This document shows, in pieces, positions 21,085 to 32,281 of a DNA stretch of 64,000 bases (positions are counted from its first letter, which is position 1; the number at the start of each line of letters is the position of its first letter). The position numbers and the translations under genes were made by a program. Under the pieces are notes generated by a model. That model did not search any database, was not told the origin of the DNA, and was given only the letters and a program-made list of their open reading frames with translations. Source of the DNA: Salvia splendens (lineage: Eukaryota; Streptophyta; Magnoliopsida; Lamiales; Lamiaceae). The stretch is from contig NC_056047.1 in the NCBI RefSeq assembly GCF_004379255.2, positions 33,141,855 through 33,205,854 on the forward strand, read 5' to 3'.

Positions 21085-22081
21085 TGATAAGGCTCATTTC
21101 ATGCATCGGTTTAAGGGTAAAATGTACGCTGCTTGATCGGTTTATCGCGCAAAACAAGTGTTAAATGTGCAGGAATGCCACTTGACCAAGGCAGCAATGC
21201 CAAACTGATCAAGGAAGTACAAAAGGCGATAAAAGGCCAAGAATCGGGGGAGTCGATCAAGGGGAGTGATCAAGCAGTTAGGCGGGGACCGCTGGCTTCT
21301 AGAAGAAGAACACGTGAGGAAATGAAATGGATGTGGCGCACCATTCTGTTATCAAGGACAACGTTCTAGAAGGGGACACATGCTAGCTTATGAGACGCAA
21401 GGACGGACCTGAGTCATGAATCTGTTACTCAAAAGCGTCGTCATTCTAGAAGAAAGACACGTAGCAATCAATGAGTCGCTCATTCTCAGCATGAGCGAAT
21501 ATTCCCTGTCAGGATCGTTATCCAGCTGGAGGCCGAATCGAGCTTATAAATAGAGGGTGTGCCATCACAAGAGGGGAGATCATATACTTTCCGAGTAGTT
21601 TAATTTAGTTTAGCTTAGTCCAGTTCTCTAGAATAGCTTAGCTTAGATAAAGTAATGCGTAGTTAGAAAGAGGAATTAAAGAAGCACTGCAGAATACTTG
21701 TTTTCTGTTGGCGTATTCCTAAATTACCCACCGAGATTCTTCTCGGTTTTATTTGCTCTCTTATTTTCCGAAGTATTAGCTTAGTTTTAATTTCACGATG
21801 TATTGCTCTCAGTTTAGTTTACTCAAAGTTATTTCGTTTTCATCCTCGCATTTACTTTTCTGCTGTTACATGCAATTTACTTGACCCAGTAGTTAAATCT
21901 CCGTTGATCAAGCTAGCTAGTTTAATTCTGCCTAGAGTCAAAACAGTAGTTAAAAACTCCCAAGTTAAAGCGTGGCAGCAGCCAACCCCCCCTGTTCACT
22001 ACTCACACACCAACTTCTCTGTGGGATCGACCCTGAACTTGCCGCTTTACTGTTAAAGTTGTGCAAAATTAGGAGTTTACA
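21085..22081 (+). repeat. 3' LTR of element 2 (right end uncertain)
   Basis: Starts TGATAAGG after the conserved pre-LTR motif. It includes a TATA-like TATAAATAG near 21545 and the Athila-group block CTCTGTGGGATCGACCCT near 22018. I place the end at TTTACA (22081), but a later CA, for example near 22172, cannot be excluded because no second LTR is present and TGATC-type motifs continue into the next ORF. Confidence 0.7.
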
Positions 22082-22122
22082 AATTACTTTGGTAAGGAAG
22101 AAAGAGCGAGAGCAAGACTGCA

Positions 22123-23463
22123 TTGATTAAGTGGCAACGACATTTGCTAACTGATCCGACCGGTTCGGTTATCATTCCATATAACTTGATCCGCATTCTA
22201 ATCGCGTTTTCATCTTTTTCAAAGTCCTTCCACAGAGCGCGAAGAACAAGAATACGTGCCGCCTATGAAGCCTATGTCACTGCGAATACGCCCGCCCCTC
22301 CTCCTCGACCAACTAGATCAACTCGCCGCTACATCCATCGTGATCGGGAGGGAGCCAACGAAAGGCTCGTTGCCTACTATTTTTCCAACCAGCCGCGGTT
22401 TCTGGAAGATTACTTTCGACGCCGTTTTCGCATGTCAAAATGCTTGTTTATGCGTATTGTCAACACATTATCCGCCCATGTTGAATACTTTCAAACAAGT
22501 ACAAACGCAACCAGTCGGCAAAGTCTCTCGGTGCTGCAGAAGTGTACGTGTGCCATCCGACAACTTGCTACTGGGCAAACGGCTGACCTCTTCAATGAGT
22601 ATTTGCATGTCGGTGAGACAACTGGAATCCTTTGCCTTAAAAATTTTTGCGACGACGTTCGTTCAGCTTTCGGTGAGGAATTCCTTCGGGTACCCACCAC
22701 CGATGATTGTCAACGGTTGCTTCGTCTTCACGAAATAGTCCATGGTTTTCCCGGTATGCTTGGCAGCATTGACTGCATGCATTGGAGGTGGAAGAATTTT
22801 CCGACTGCTTGGAGGGGGCAACACTTAAGCGGCCCAACACTTATCCTTGAAGCGGTCGCCGACTACGGCCTATGGATTTGGCATGCATATTTTGGTATTG
22901 CCGGATCCAACAACGACTTGAACGTGCTCTATTCTTCACCACTCTTCAATGATGTTTTGAATGGTGTAGCACTGGCGATCGACTTCACCGTCAACGGAAA
23001 TGCATACCACATGGGTTACTATCTCGCCGATGGTATCTACCCAAGGTGGTCGACTTTTGTGAAGATGCTCAGCAACCCGCAGGACCCGAGACGGGTTCTT
23101 TTTGCGCAGCGTCAAAAGTCCGCTCGAAAAGATGTCGAAAGAGCTTTTGGGGTCCTTCAAGCCCGATTCAACATTGTGAAGGCCCCGTCTCGGCTGTGGT
23201 ACGTGAAAAATATCGACGACATCATGTACACGTGTATTATCTTGCACAACATGATTATAGCTGACGAAGGACCGATGGCGGCTAGCTTTTACGACGAGGA
23301 TGAAGCCGTAAGCTCAACCGCGAGGTCTCCCCCACGCCGAGGTGTGCATATGACAGTGGGCGAGAGGATCGAAACAAGGAACACAATGCGCGATACCCGA
23401 GCCCACATTGAGCTACAAGAAGACCTAATCAAACACATTTGGGCAAAATTCGGCCACGAGTAG
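22123..23463 (+). CDS. PIF/Harbinger DDE transposase, 446-aa ORF
   Basis: The ORF matches plant PIF/Harbinger nucleases (DDE_Tnp_4 / plant transposon protein type). Typical blocks are RRYIHRDREGANERLVAYYF, a helix-rich region (FRRRFRMSKCLF), the catalytic DDE signature with Asp in GSIDCMHW, Asp in AGSNNDLNVL and Glu in DVERAFGVLQ, and a C-terminal helical tail. All three acidic residues are present and there is no stop. A short gap after RGQHLSG suggests a few residues are missing compared with relatives. The first about 40-50 residues are atypical and may come from LTR or flanking sequence, so the true start may be internal. Family members need an ORF1 Myb/SANT partner for DNA binding; none is adjacent. 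Confidence 0.85.
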   Translation: MIKWQRHLLTDPTGSVIIPYNLIRILIAFSSFSKSFHRARRTRIRAAYEAYVTANTPAPPPRPTRSTRRYIHRDREGANERLVAYYFSNQPRFLEDYFRRRFRMSKCLFMRIVNTLSAHVEYFQTSTNATSRQSLSVLQKCTCAIRQLATGQTADLFNEYLHVGETTGILCLKNFCDDVRSAFGEEFLRVPTTDDCQRLLRLHEIVHGFPGMLGSIDCMHWRWKNFPTAWRGQHLSGPTLILEAVADYGLWIWHAYFGIAGSNNDLNVLYSSPLFNDVLNGVALAIDFTVNGNAYHMGYYLADGIYPRWSTFVKMLSNPQDPRRVLFAQRQKSARKDVERAFGVLQARFNIVKAPSRLWYVKNIDDIMYTCIILHNMIIADEGPMAASFYDEDEAVSSTARSPPRRGVHMTVGERIETRNTMRDTRAHIELQEDLIKHIWAKFGHE

Positions 23464-23474
23464 TGGGTTTTTTT

Positions 23475-23585
23475 AATTTTATGAATTTAATTATGTAATT
23501 TTTAATTTTTAGGATTTTAATTATGTACTTTTTAATTTTTAGGATTTTAATTATGTAATTTTTATTTTTTTTGTAATTTTTAATA
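23475..23585 (+). repeat. AT-rich tandem repeat in Harbinger 3' region, about 3 units
   Basis: Units of about 30-35 bases built on ATTTTAATTATGTAATTTTT and TTTTTAGG repeat three times just after the transposase stop. A similar AGGATTTTAA/ATTATGTA block occurs at about 32190-32225 (minus strand) in the second Harbinger. Confidence 0.6.
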
Positions 23586-23788
23586 GTATTCCGAATATTT
23601 TTAATGCATTTTAATTTCGTGGAAATGTTTTTATTTAAATTGAATAATAGAATGGTGGGACCCTTGAGCTTGTCCTTGCGGAAGAGCACGGATGTGGGTG
23701 TTGTGCTCTTGCCTAAGAGCACGAAGTAAAAGTGGGTTCGGGCCCACATCCGTGCTCATTGGCAAGAGCACGGATGGGGATGCTCTAA

Positions 23789-23909
23789 GATAGAGTAAAG
23801 TAGGTGTGGAGAAATGTGTAGACTTTTACTAAAAAGGGAAATGACTCTATTACTGTGGAACGTACCAAAATAGCAAAATGATTCTATTGCTATGGAACGG
23901 AGGGAGTAA
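23789..23909. mobile_element. Stowaway-like MITE remnant
   Basis: The tract ends GGAACGGAGGGAGTA, the right-end sequence typical of plant Stowaway MITEs next to TA. The left half is missing, apparently cut off where the Harbinger element inserted. Confidence 0.55.
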
Positions 23910-25457
23910 TATATAACATTATAAATAAATTTAAACTTGTAATTTTAAATAATTACAAATTTTAATTGTGATATTGTATATTGTTATTGTCATACACTAT
24001 GAAAATTAAATGAAATTAAGTTTATAAATTAAAATACATTATAAAATTCAATTGAACTTATAAATTAATAATATGCAAAATTCTAAATTATAATTATGTT
24101 ACAGTCTTATATATAATGTTTTTTTGTTTTCTTTACTTATAAAGTCTAATTATGATAGGAGATTTTTTTTTCTATATTTTCTTTATTTGTATTAATTTAT
24201 AACTTTAATTAAATTTTATAATGTTATAGTAATATAATTAAAAAAATAACTGCCCAAACAATTTTGCGTTGCATTCAGTGTCATAAATGCGATGCCAAAT
24301 GAAAGTTCTAATAAGATTAAAAAAAAAATTGGACTTTTTATTATAGTTTATTTTGAAACCTTTTACTATTATCTTGGTATACATGCATAATTCATCGAAT
24401 AAATATTTGTGGACTTTAATAAAGCTAAATATTATAAAAAAGTTTTAAAATATAAGTAATTTAATTTAAAATTATTCTCTTTAATTTTTTAAAAATCGAT
24501 TGTTTGATTCATTTCTTTACCAAAGTTCTAAATAAATTCAAAGATATTTTGGACTTTTTATTATAGTTTACTTTGAAATCTTTTATTATCTTGGTATATA
24601 TGCATAATTCATGAAATAAATATTCGTGGACTTTATTAAAGTTAAATATAATAAAATGTCAAAAAAAAGTAAATTTAATTTAACAATTATTCTCTTTATT
24701 TTTTAAAAATTGATTGTTTGATTTATTTCATTATCATCTGCATTGAATTTCATTATGGTGTATAAACGTCATCACTACTAATAACAATGAGTAAATTTTA
24801 AGATCTTATAAATATTTTAGATGTTTATTTTGGTACACATAGAATAAAATGCAATTTAGATTATAAAATAAACTAGGATAAATAAAACTCACACAATATA
24901 AAAAAATATTATTCATAACAAAATAATAGTCCATTTAATTTTAATTAATTATGTTAACTACATGATATAAATGAATTGATATTTATGTCAATTGTTATGC
25001 AAAAGTTTATATCGTTAAACAAAATGTACGAAAATCTTTCTCAATCATATTTATATACTCCATTTTTTAAGTAATTAAATATTATTAAAATTAATAATTT
25101 AAAAATAATATAAAAATAAATATATAATGATGTGGTTTGGTAATCATTGATAAACCATGAAAAATGGTGTGGTTGGGTTGAATGAATATTGATGATTTGA
25201 AGGAGATAAAAATTAATTATATATTGAAAAGTAGATGCTTGGATTGGGTCGTCGCTGATAATCATGGTCTATATAGTGTGACAGTATTTTCAAATAAAAC
25301 TTAGAATTTCACATTCTGTACAATATAAGCAGAGTCTGCTACAGCTCAATGTAACAATGCAAAAAGCCTTCCTACTAAGAGAAATCAACATCAGAATAAA
25401 CACAATATGCTAACTACCAATACCATCTACCTGTCTAGGCAGAATCCATCTCTCTGT
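23910..25457. other. AT-rich intergenic DNA downstream of GNOM
   Basis: About 1.5 kb of very AT-rich sequence without a supported gene. It includes a diverged direct duplication of about 190 bases (24329-24519 and 24549-24734). The part next to 25457 should hold the 3' UTR of the minus-strand gene, but I cannot fix its poly(A) site. Confidence 0.7.
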
Positions 25458-28400
25458 CTAGGCAGAATCCATCTCTCCTTCATTAGATTGCAATGGCTCT
25501 GAATCTTGATTCGGGAACACCTCCGACTGCAGAGATGGAAACACCTTGTTCACGTGCAACCATGTCTGCTCCCACACGTTGTCTCCCCCGAGAGTACTAG
25601 TGGGGACAAGCACCCCCTTCGTCTTCATGACGAGCAATGTGTTCTTGAGAAGTTCCGGGACCAGCTCCTGAACCTTCTCGCCCCTTTTAACCTTGAGTTT
25701 CATGTACTTCTCCATCCGGCCAATCACATTGCGCCACAGCTTGCAGAAGCTCGACAGTTGTGAGAGTTCGTGGAGCAAATGTAACAACACTTTCGTGAGC
25801 AGTTTCAACGCAAGAACGAGTGTTCCTTCTATGTTCCGGTATTCTTTTTGAGTTTGAGGGTTCCCTTGAGCAATTTCAGCCAAGTCATCAAGCATTGTGA
25901 ATATCACCATTTCGAAGCACTGTGGCCAGAAGCCAATAGGAAGGCAAATCTCGTCTACTCCGGTCAGACACGTTTGCAATGATAGGAGAGCGTGGTTTCT
26001 AACTTCTTCCCTCTGGTCCAGACAAACCTTCCTCAATCCTTGGACAAGCCTCAGCCACATCTCACCGATGTCCTGGCACAATTTTGCTGCTTCTGCTTCG
26101 GACATAGCTTCCCTAGCATCTTGGGCCCAATGTACCAAACAAGAAACGCATCCTGCCATGAGATCCACAGCGTGGACCGATCTATCAGTCTGTCCGATGC
26201 GAGATTCTGCAAATTGCCTAGCTGCATCCACACAAAGTACGAAATTAGCCGGTGCTAGGTGGGCTCCATCAGCCATTATAAATGAGAGGGCTTCGAATCC
26301 CAATTCAGAAGCATCAGGGTGTCTGGCTGTGATAGAAAGTAAAGAAGCAATGGTTCGCCAGCCCATTGGAGATCGGATGTGAGTAGCATTTGCTTTGACC
26401 AAGCGGCTGACCTCCTGTGTTATCTGCTCACAGTATTGGTCGGCAACTCGAGCATCAAGCTTCAGAACCAGTTGTAGTGATCGCAGAAGTTCATCGGCGA
26501 GATTCTCCTTGTATGGAAGCAGTCGCTGGCAAATGCGAAGAAGTCCAAAAACTGCCTTCTCAACCAAGGCACAAGCCACAACCGTTGACTGAACTATACC
26601 TGCTATGTGATCATAAACACCTGGCCAGAGAAGTCCAATTCGGTCACGGTTGTTCAACGTAATTGCAATCAGCAGTTCCAGGCAGAACACCGCAGTGTCC
26701 TCATCCTCGGGCGAGGAATTTCCCTTCTGCGGTCGTCCAGCAGCCCATATGAGTGCGCGTGCAAGCTGCAATAAGGAATCAGCTTGCAAGAACTTGCTCT
26801 CAGTAAAGATGCTGTCAATATGGCACTTCTGGATCGTCTGAAGTGTGCGTTGATGAGCAGCCAGTTGTTGTTCAGTAGGCTGAGACCTTGGCTCTTCAGT
26901 ATCAAGAGACAGAAGTTGGCTGAATCGACCCATAAGGCCTGAGGACCTCCTAGGTGTACCAATCGTTTGCATATGAGCAGAAGACAGTGAGTTTGTAAGA
27001 GGCTTCCCATGTCCTGGATCAGATGACATCTCCGTATCATCCGCTGCATCACTGGCCACACGAGCAGGCAGAAGGCCAAGCTTGTGCAATCTTAAGATGC
27101 AGTCCAGAATATTTCTCCAACCAGTACGCACAAAATCTCCATATCTATTTGCAATAGTGAAAACTGTAACCGTGGCCATTCTAGCTTTTGCATCATCACC
27201 AAAGGCCAGAACAGGTTCCTCTACAGATGAGGGGTTCAGGAGTGTTGTGAACTTACATAGAGACACAACAAGATCATCCAAAACATCTTCAAGATGATGA
27301 CAGGCAGATATCTTTGCTACAGCCAAGAATCCATCTATACATGTTTGGTAAACATCATCATATTCTGCATGATCGAATACCACAGAGATAGCAGCAATTG
27401 TTGGACCAGACATGATTGCAAACATATCATGGTCAAGGTAGGTTCTGGAATCCGCAACTATGAATGGAGGGGTTTTTTTGGACTTGTGCATCAAATCAAT
27501 CCATCTGCTAGGAGTCATTTCAGCAAAACCTGCTCCTTGTTCAGGTGTGGTGCGGATCTCATTCTTGCAGATGGAGTAATAGAGCTCAGAGAGGAAATCA
27601 CGAGGTAGGTCATTGCCTCCATTGATGTGCCTGTTATTCTTTATAAAATCTTCTTCTGTCATCTTTTTCTTCACCTGTACGTTATGCTGATCAGTATTAA
27701 GCATGATGATCGAATAAGACAGCAAGAGTGCAGCATCCTTATTAGCTAAAATCAGAGGTGATTGCTCATAGTATCTCCCAGAAAATGCCTCAAGCACCCT
27801 TTGTATCTTCTGAGATTCCCCAGGCAGCCGAAAAGTCTCCAGAAAGAGCCTTAATGCAGTATCAAGGTTCATGTCTTGAAAATCAAATGTTCCTGCAAAT
27901 TCATGTAGAACTTGGACACAAAAGTCATCGTGATTCCCAAGAAAATCTCCAACGAGATTTTTATCTAGTCCAGCTGTATAGCGGAAAAAGCAAGCTACAC
28001 TCTGCGGATCAAGTTTGTCGGGCAACAGATGTGTTCCTTGGAGAAATTCTAGCCCTTTCTTTGGATCCCGATTGAAGTGATCAGCTCCAATCATCAATCT
28101 TCTTTTTATGTACCTTCTTCGGCGAACAAAAGGGACCCAATAATCAGGATCACTATAATTGTCGCATTTCACCATCCAGAACGGTGTATACTCCTCAAGA
28201 TTTACAGGATTTGATTCAGAACCAGCTGATCCATTGCCAATCCTCTCAGCCATTCCCTGGATCACTGCAATCAGACCATCTAGGGCAAGAATATGCATGC
28301 TTGACAGAGGGCAATTCACTGGAAACGCACTCTTTGACAACAAATTAGCAAGTTCTTCAAACATGTTGCCGCACATTATATCACAATCTAAATTTGCATA

Positions 28401-30238
28401 CATTTCTACCATGAAGGTTTTTTGCCTACAGAAATCAACTAGTGCCTCCATTACAACCTCCTGCTGCTGGTATGAAGCTCCATATCGACTTTGTGCAAGT
28501 CTCAAAATCACACATGCAAGGAAAGCTTCAAGCTGAAGTTTCAGCTCAGTGCGCAAATGCTGATATAAATTAAGAACAATGCTACAGACCATAGAAAGAA
28601 TCAAGGGACTCATTGACAGCCCAAACTGCATAAGGTTACGAAATAACTCATCCTGTATCAAACTCAACAATCTGGGATGCTGCCGTATAGCAGGGCCACC
28701 TAATTCAATTGTTGAGTTAATCAAACCTAATGCGAATAGAGGCACATCTTCGTCAAATGATATCGAATTTTCTCTCAGACCTATCCCTGTATGCTCAGCG
28801 ACATTAAGCAGCGAACAAAGAAAATGAAAAATTTCAACCATGCAGGGTACACCATATGGTTCTGTCATTAAATGCAAATCATATGGAACTACATCCTTCC
28901 CATTGTCACCCCTGGCACTATTCTCATCCATCATACTGTTCATAAGGCCAGATGCAGAACTCAAAACTCCAGAGGAGAGTCGACCATCATACTCAGAATT
29001 TCCACTGCCATTTTCTGCTTTGCTGCTGAAACTGTAATCAGGATCATGTGCAGCAGTCTGTTACAAAATAACATGGAAGGTTCCAAATGTAATGAGAAAA
29101 CAGAACAAATAAAGCATCAGTGATTAATCCCCACGAAGACGTACACATATAAATAATGCTAATTGAGTGACAAGTATCACAAGTAGATACAGCACAGATG
29201 CACTCTGAAGTTAGCAAATTGTAGTGAACATTATCAGCATATCCAACAAAATTTTATCCAGTGGAACAGTGTCCCTTATAACTCCAACTGCATCAGTCTT
29301 ATCTTTGTTTTTGTCCGAGTGACACTAACATGAATAATATAGACCAGAAAACAACATTTGAGGTTCTCAACGTTAATTAAACTGGGATATCAAAATCTCT
29401 GACTACAGGAAATAAACATAACCATTAAAAATTAATCACAAGCTATCGACCGTTCTGGTTCCTCTCCAGTGTTACAATCAAATGAGAGATTGAAGAAAAT
29501 TACCTCATTTTTAATAGAACTGCCTCCCTTAACTATTGACCGTTCTGTATTGTCAGCATCTGGAAGGTGCGAAAAAATGCATCTAACGAGTTCATGCATT
29601 GTATGACGAGCTATCCTCTGTAAGAGTTCGCCTTTTGCACCAGCTTGATGTACTACCCGGAAACAGGTGTTCACAATGGTACACACATGTTGATTGCTCA
29701 ACATCACTGATGCTTTACTTTTCATGCAAGCCAATAGAACCTGAAGTATCTTGGTTAATACAACCTCTTCAGATGTAGGGTCAGTTACCTCGAATCTACA
29801 GCTAGTAACTGCATCAACTACCAGATGCATGGCATCATCAACATTGACTGTATTTTTATCCAGTACATCAAGAATCAAAATCTTGTACACGGATGACAAT
29901 GCAACACCAGTAATTGGAGCCCCTGTTTCATCTGACCGAATCACATCAAGAAATGGCTGGAGATACAAGGAAGGATTGACTGATCGCCAGTCATGTTGCC
30001 ATGAAAACACTTGTCTTCTCAAGTTTTTAAGAGATTGAATGAGAGAGTGCTCCAACTGATCTTCACCTGATACGTAACGACCTCCCCATCTCACATTCCT
30101 TCTCATGACTGCCAGTACTGCTCCAATCTCTGAATTAATCATAGATCCCATCGTAGCCTTAGTGGAAGAGGTAGCCTCACAGTCCTCTGGTTCCTCTTCA
30201 ATTGCATTAATACTAGATTGTAACCTTAAACGTCCCAT
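25458..30238 (-). CDS. GNOM: ARF guanine-nucleotide exchange factor GNOM (large ARF-GEF), 2 coding exons
   Basis: Coding exons are 30238-29504 (245 codons, donor GAG|GTAATT) and 29057-25458 (1199 codons plus stop, acceptor AACAG|ACT), giving 1444 aa, close to Arabidopsis GNOM (1451). The start is MGRLRLQSS, matching the family. Exon 1 carries the dimerisation/cyclophilin-binding domain; exon 2 carries the HUS region, the Sec7 domain (about 557-750) with FRLPGE and catalytic Glu659 (codon 27818-27816), and the C-terminal HDS helices. Sec7 domains load GTP on ARF GTPases at endomembranes; GNOM acts in recycling and Golgi traffic, including polar PIN auxin carrier placement (family knowledge). 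Met697 (27704-27702, in SYSIIMLNTDQ) is the residue linked to brefeldin A sensitivity in Arabidopsis GNOM. The frame is intact, so the gene looks functional. A close GNOM paralogue cannot be excluded. Confidence 0.96.
29058..29503 (-). other. GNOM coding intron, 446 bp
   Basis: Bounded by GT (29503-29502) and AG (29059-29058) on the minus strand. Both flanking exons join in phase 0 and give a continuous family match. Confidence 0.9.
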
Positions 30239-31340
30239 TGCTAAGCGAAAGTTGCACCTTTCAACAAGTAATCTGATCAAGTAAAAGAAAACGTGATTGG
30301 AACTGAATTAGGATATTCAGCAGACCAAGAATACCATCTCTTCAGAAATACAAGAATTGTGAGATTTGAAAAGCAATATAAGGCTATAAACATATGTTCC
30401 TTTCCCGTATATAGCATATGAGTTTCAAAGTGGGATCCAACTTTTTTATGCAAAAGTAGTACAGCATCAGAAGTAAATGTTCTACACACACCCAATCCCA
30501 TACATAATGCTATGCACCATATCACAGCTTCAATTATTGCTTAAGCAACATAACAAACTAAGTTATTTTTCAACACCCTATACTGCAACTAATCCTAGAG
30601 AGAATTGCAGGAAATCATAATACAGGAAGGACATCAACAATCAACACTTTTGCATTTGAACTCCAAGAAATGAATAAATCCACATTTCCCCTAATATTTT
30701 GGTGCATACTGATTGACTAGTATTGACCATTTTAGATAATTTGATAAAATGATTCCAAACAATGCAACAGATATTAGTTCGAACTTGGTGATCCACGCCT
30801 ATCAACTCCGCTACATTCAAGCACAAAAATTCTAAGAATCAGAAACCATTTTACAAGTTGAAATTTAGCAGTCAAATGGTGGTCCACGGCCTCCAAAGTA
30901 TTGCTATTGCTAATTGCATCGAATCAGATCATAAACTTTGTTAGCTACCATGAACAACATTTTAACCGCGAATATTAGCTATTGTAGATACACTTCCCGC
31001 CCCTCGGTGGAGAAATCACCGATCGCAAAATCAATCACATTCCGGGATAAACCTCAATATTTCTAACTCTTACTTAAATCCAAACAATATAGAAAGCAGT
31101 GGCAAAGCTAAGTAAGGTTTGGCATCTTAATTCCCGTAATGAAACATAAATTCTTCCATAAATGTGATACTCAAACCAGAGTTCCTAATTCCTAAATATA
31201 GCAGAAAATCAAAGATATAATTGTGCGTATACTCACGTACAGAAGAATAGTGGAGAGTAGATCCGAGGCTTCGACGGCGGAATCTTGGTTTCCGGTGGCG
31301 ATATTTGAGGAAGTGAACCGCCGGTGGATTTTCTGTTGAC
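30239..31340 (-). other. GNOM 5' UTR with probable intron
   Basis: A strong donor GTAC|GTGAGT ends a likely untranslated exon at 31237, and an acceptor ATCAG|ATTAC allows re-entry at 30272, 34 bases before the start codon. The intron would be about 964 bp. Arabidopsis GNOM also has a 5'-UTR intron. The transcription start is not visible; it is probably near 31330-31400. Confidence 0.6.
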
Positions 31341-31930
31341 TGTTGGCGAGGAGAAACAGAGACAAAATTATGAAGACGGAAAATTAGAGAGGAAAAAGGC
31401 AGAGATAAGAAATTAAAAAATATTTAAAAAATGGGAAAAGGTAAATGAAAAGTTTTCGGTACGAACGACGCCGTTCCTTTTGAAAACTCTGACGTCACCA
31501 CCTTATTTTGGGTAATCGAATTTTTGTTAGTTTTTAAGTAGGAAATCACGTTTTAGGACATAATAAATATTTAAATTTGAAAGTTTTAATATTGCATTGA
31601 TATTTCATCGAAACATAAATGTGAAAAAGGTGGAAAATTGAGTATTGAATCCTAGTAATAATTTACTAGTGTTATTAAACGATGGTTTAGTAGTAATGGC
31701 GTAGTAACTTTTATTTGTTTCAAGGAACGTTGATATAACAGAAGATGAGAAAAATTGGTAACTTATTCATTTTCGTTTCTCAATAATTTAGTTGAGAATA
31801 ACCATATTCCAAAGCTAATCATTCTTAGCAGAGTCAAGACTTTAACGGTAAGAGGCTAATTTTCTGTTAATAGTTGTTTAGTTTTTTTGCTTTTTGTCAA
31901 CTTAGTCAACAACAACTATGGGAGAGATGC
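31341..31930. other. GNOM upstream region
   Basis: AT-rich intergenic sequence likely to include the core promoter of the minus-strand gene. I see no clear TATA box that I would defend, and no gene. The Harbinger element begins at 31934, so the promoter has at most about 600 bases of non-transposon DNA. Confidence 0.5.
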
Positions 31931-31933
31931 TTA

Positions 31934-32110
31934 TGCCATCAGCAATGCGGTCTCTTAACCGTCTCTTAATCGTCTCTTAACCGTCTCATCTCTTAACTAT
32001 TCATGGGTCTCACTGTACTTTTCACTCTATTTATTAACTAAGAGACAGAACCTGCAACCCTCCATCTCTTATCCGTCTCTTAACTATCTCATCCCTTAAC
32101 TATTCATTCA
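31934..32110. repeat. Duplicated left terminal region of Harbinger 2
   Basis: Two direct copies of a GTCTCTTAACC-rich segment ending TTAACTATTCAT lie at about 31940-32005 and 32053-32107. The second is preceded by AAGAGACAGAACCTGCAACC, itself similar to the right terminal repeat. Confidence 0.55.
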
Positions 32111-32281
32111 ATTTCATTTTTTTATTTTTATTTCCAACAAATTCAATTAATAAAAACACACTTCATTAAATAAAATAAAATTACAACTTAAAATCCTAAA
32201 AAAATACATAATTATATTCGTGGCAAAATAAATAAAAAAAAAGACATAATTTAAAATATAATTTTATAGAAATTATAAAAA

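Larger units (their letters stand above)
14610..22081 (+). mobile_element. Decayed Athila-type element 2 (5' truncated, RT/RNase H deleted)
   Basis: Plus-strand remnants occur in element order: gag tail, protease, integrase tail, third ORF, hairpins, 3' LTR. The 5' LTR, most of gag, and all of RT, RNase H and the integrase core are gone. The 3' noncoding layout matches element 1, including the hairpins and AAGTGTGAGCAGTTTGATAA at the LTR edge. Several frameshifts and stops show it is old. The right end of its LTR is uncertain. Confidence 0.85.
22082..23785 (+). mobile_element. PIF/Harbinger transposon, transposase half with right terminal repeat
   Basis: It contains a DDE transposase ORF and ends in GAGCACGGATGGGGATGCTC (23766-23785) followed by TAA, a fitting 3-base target duplication. 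The left terminal repeat and the usual Myb/SANT ORF1 are missing; the retrotransposon LTR lies immediately to the left. GAGCACGGATG also occurs as an inverted pair (23684-23698 and 23743-23757), with an inner 8-bp hairpin at 23703-23722. Confidence 0.85.

Noticed and set aside
23429..23749. 106-aa lysine/isoleucine-rich ORF
   Set aside because: Antisense to the AT-rich tandem repeat after the transposase.
23684..23757. MicroRNA precursor
   Set aside because: The hairpin is built from transposon terminal repeat copies; no support for a processed microRNA.
25506..29123. Many plus-strand ORFs across the GNOM locus
   Set aside because: Antisense shadows of conserved GNOM exons; none has independent features.
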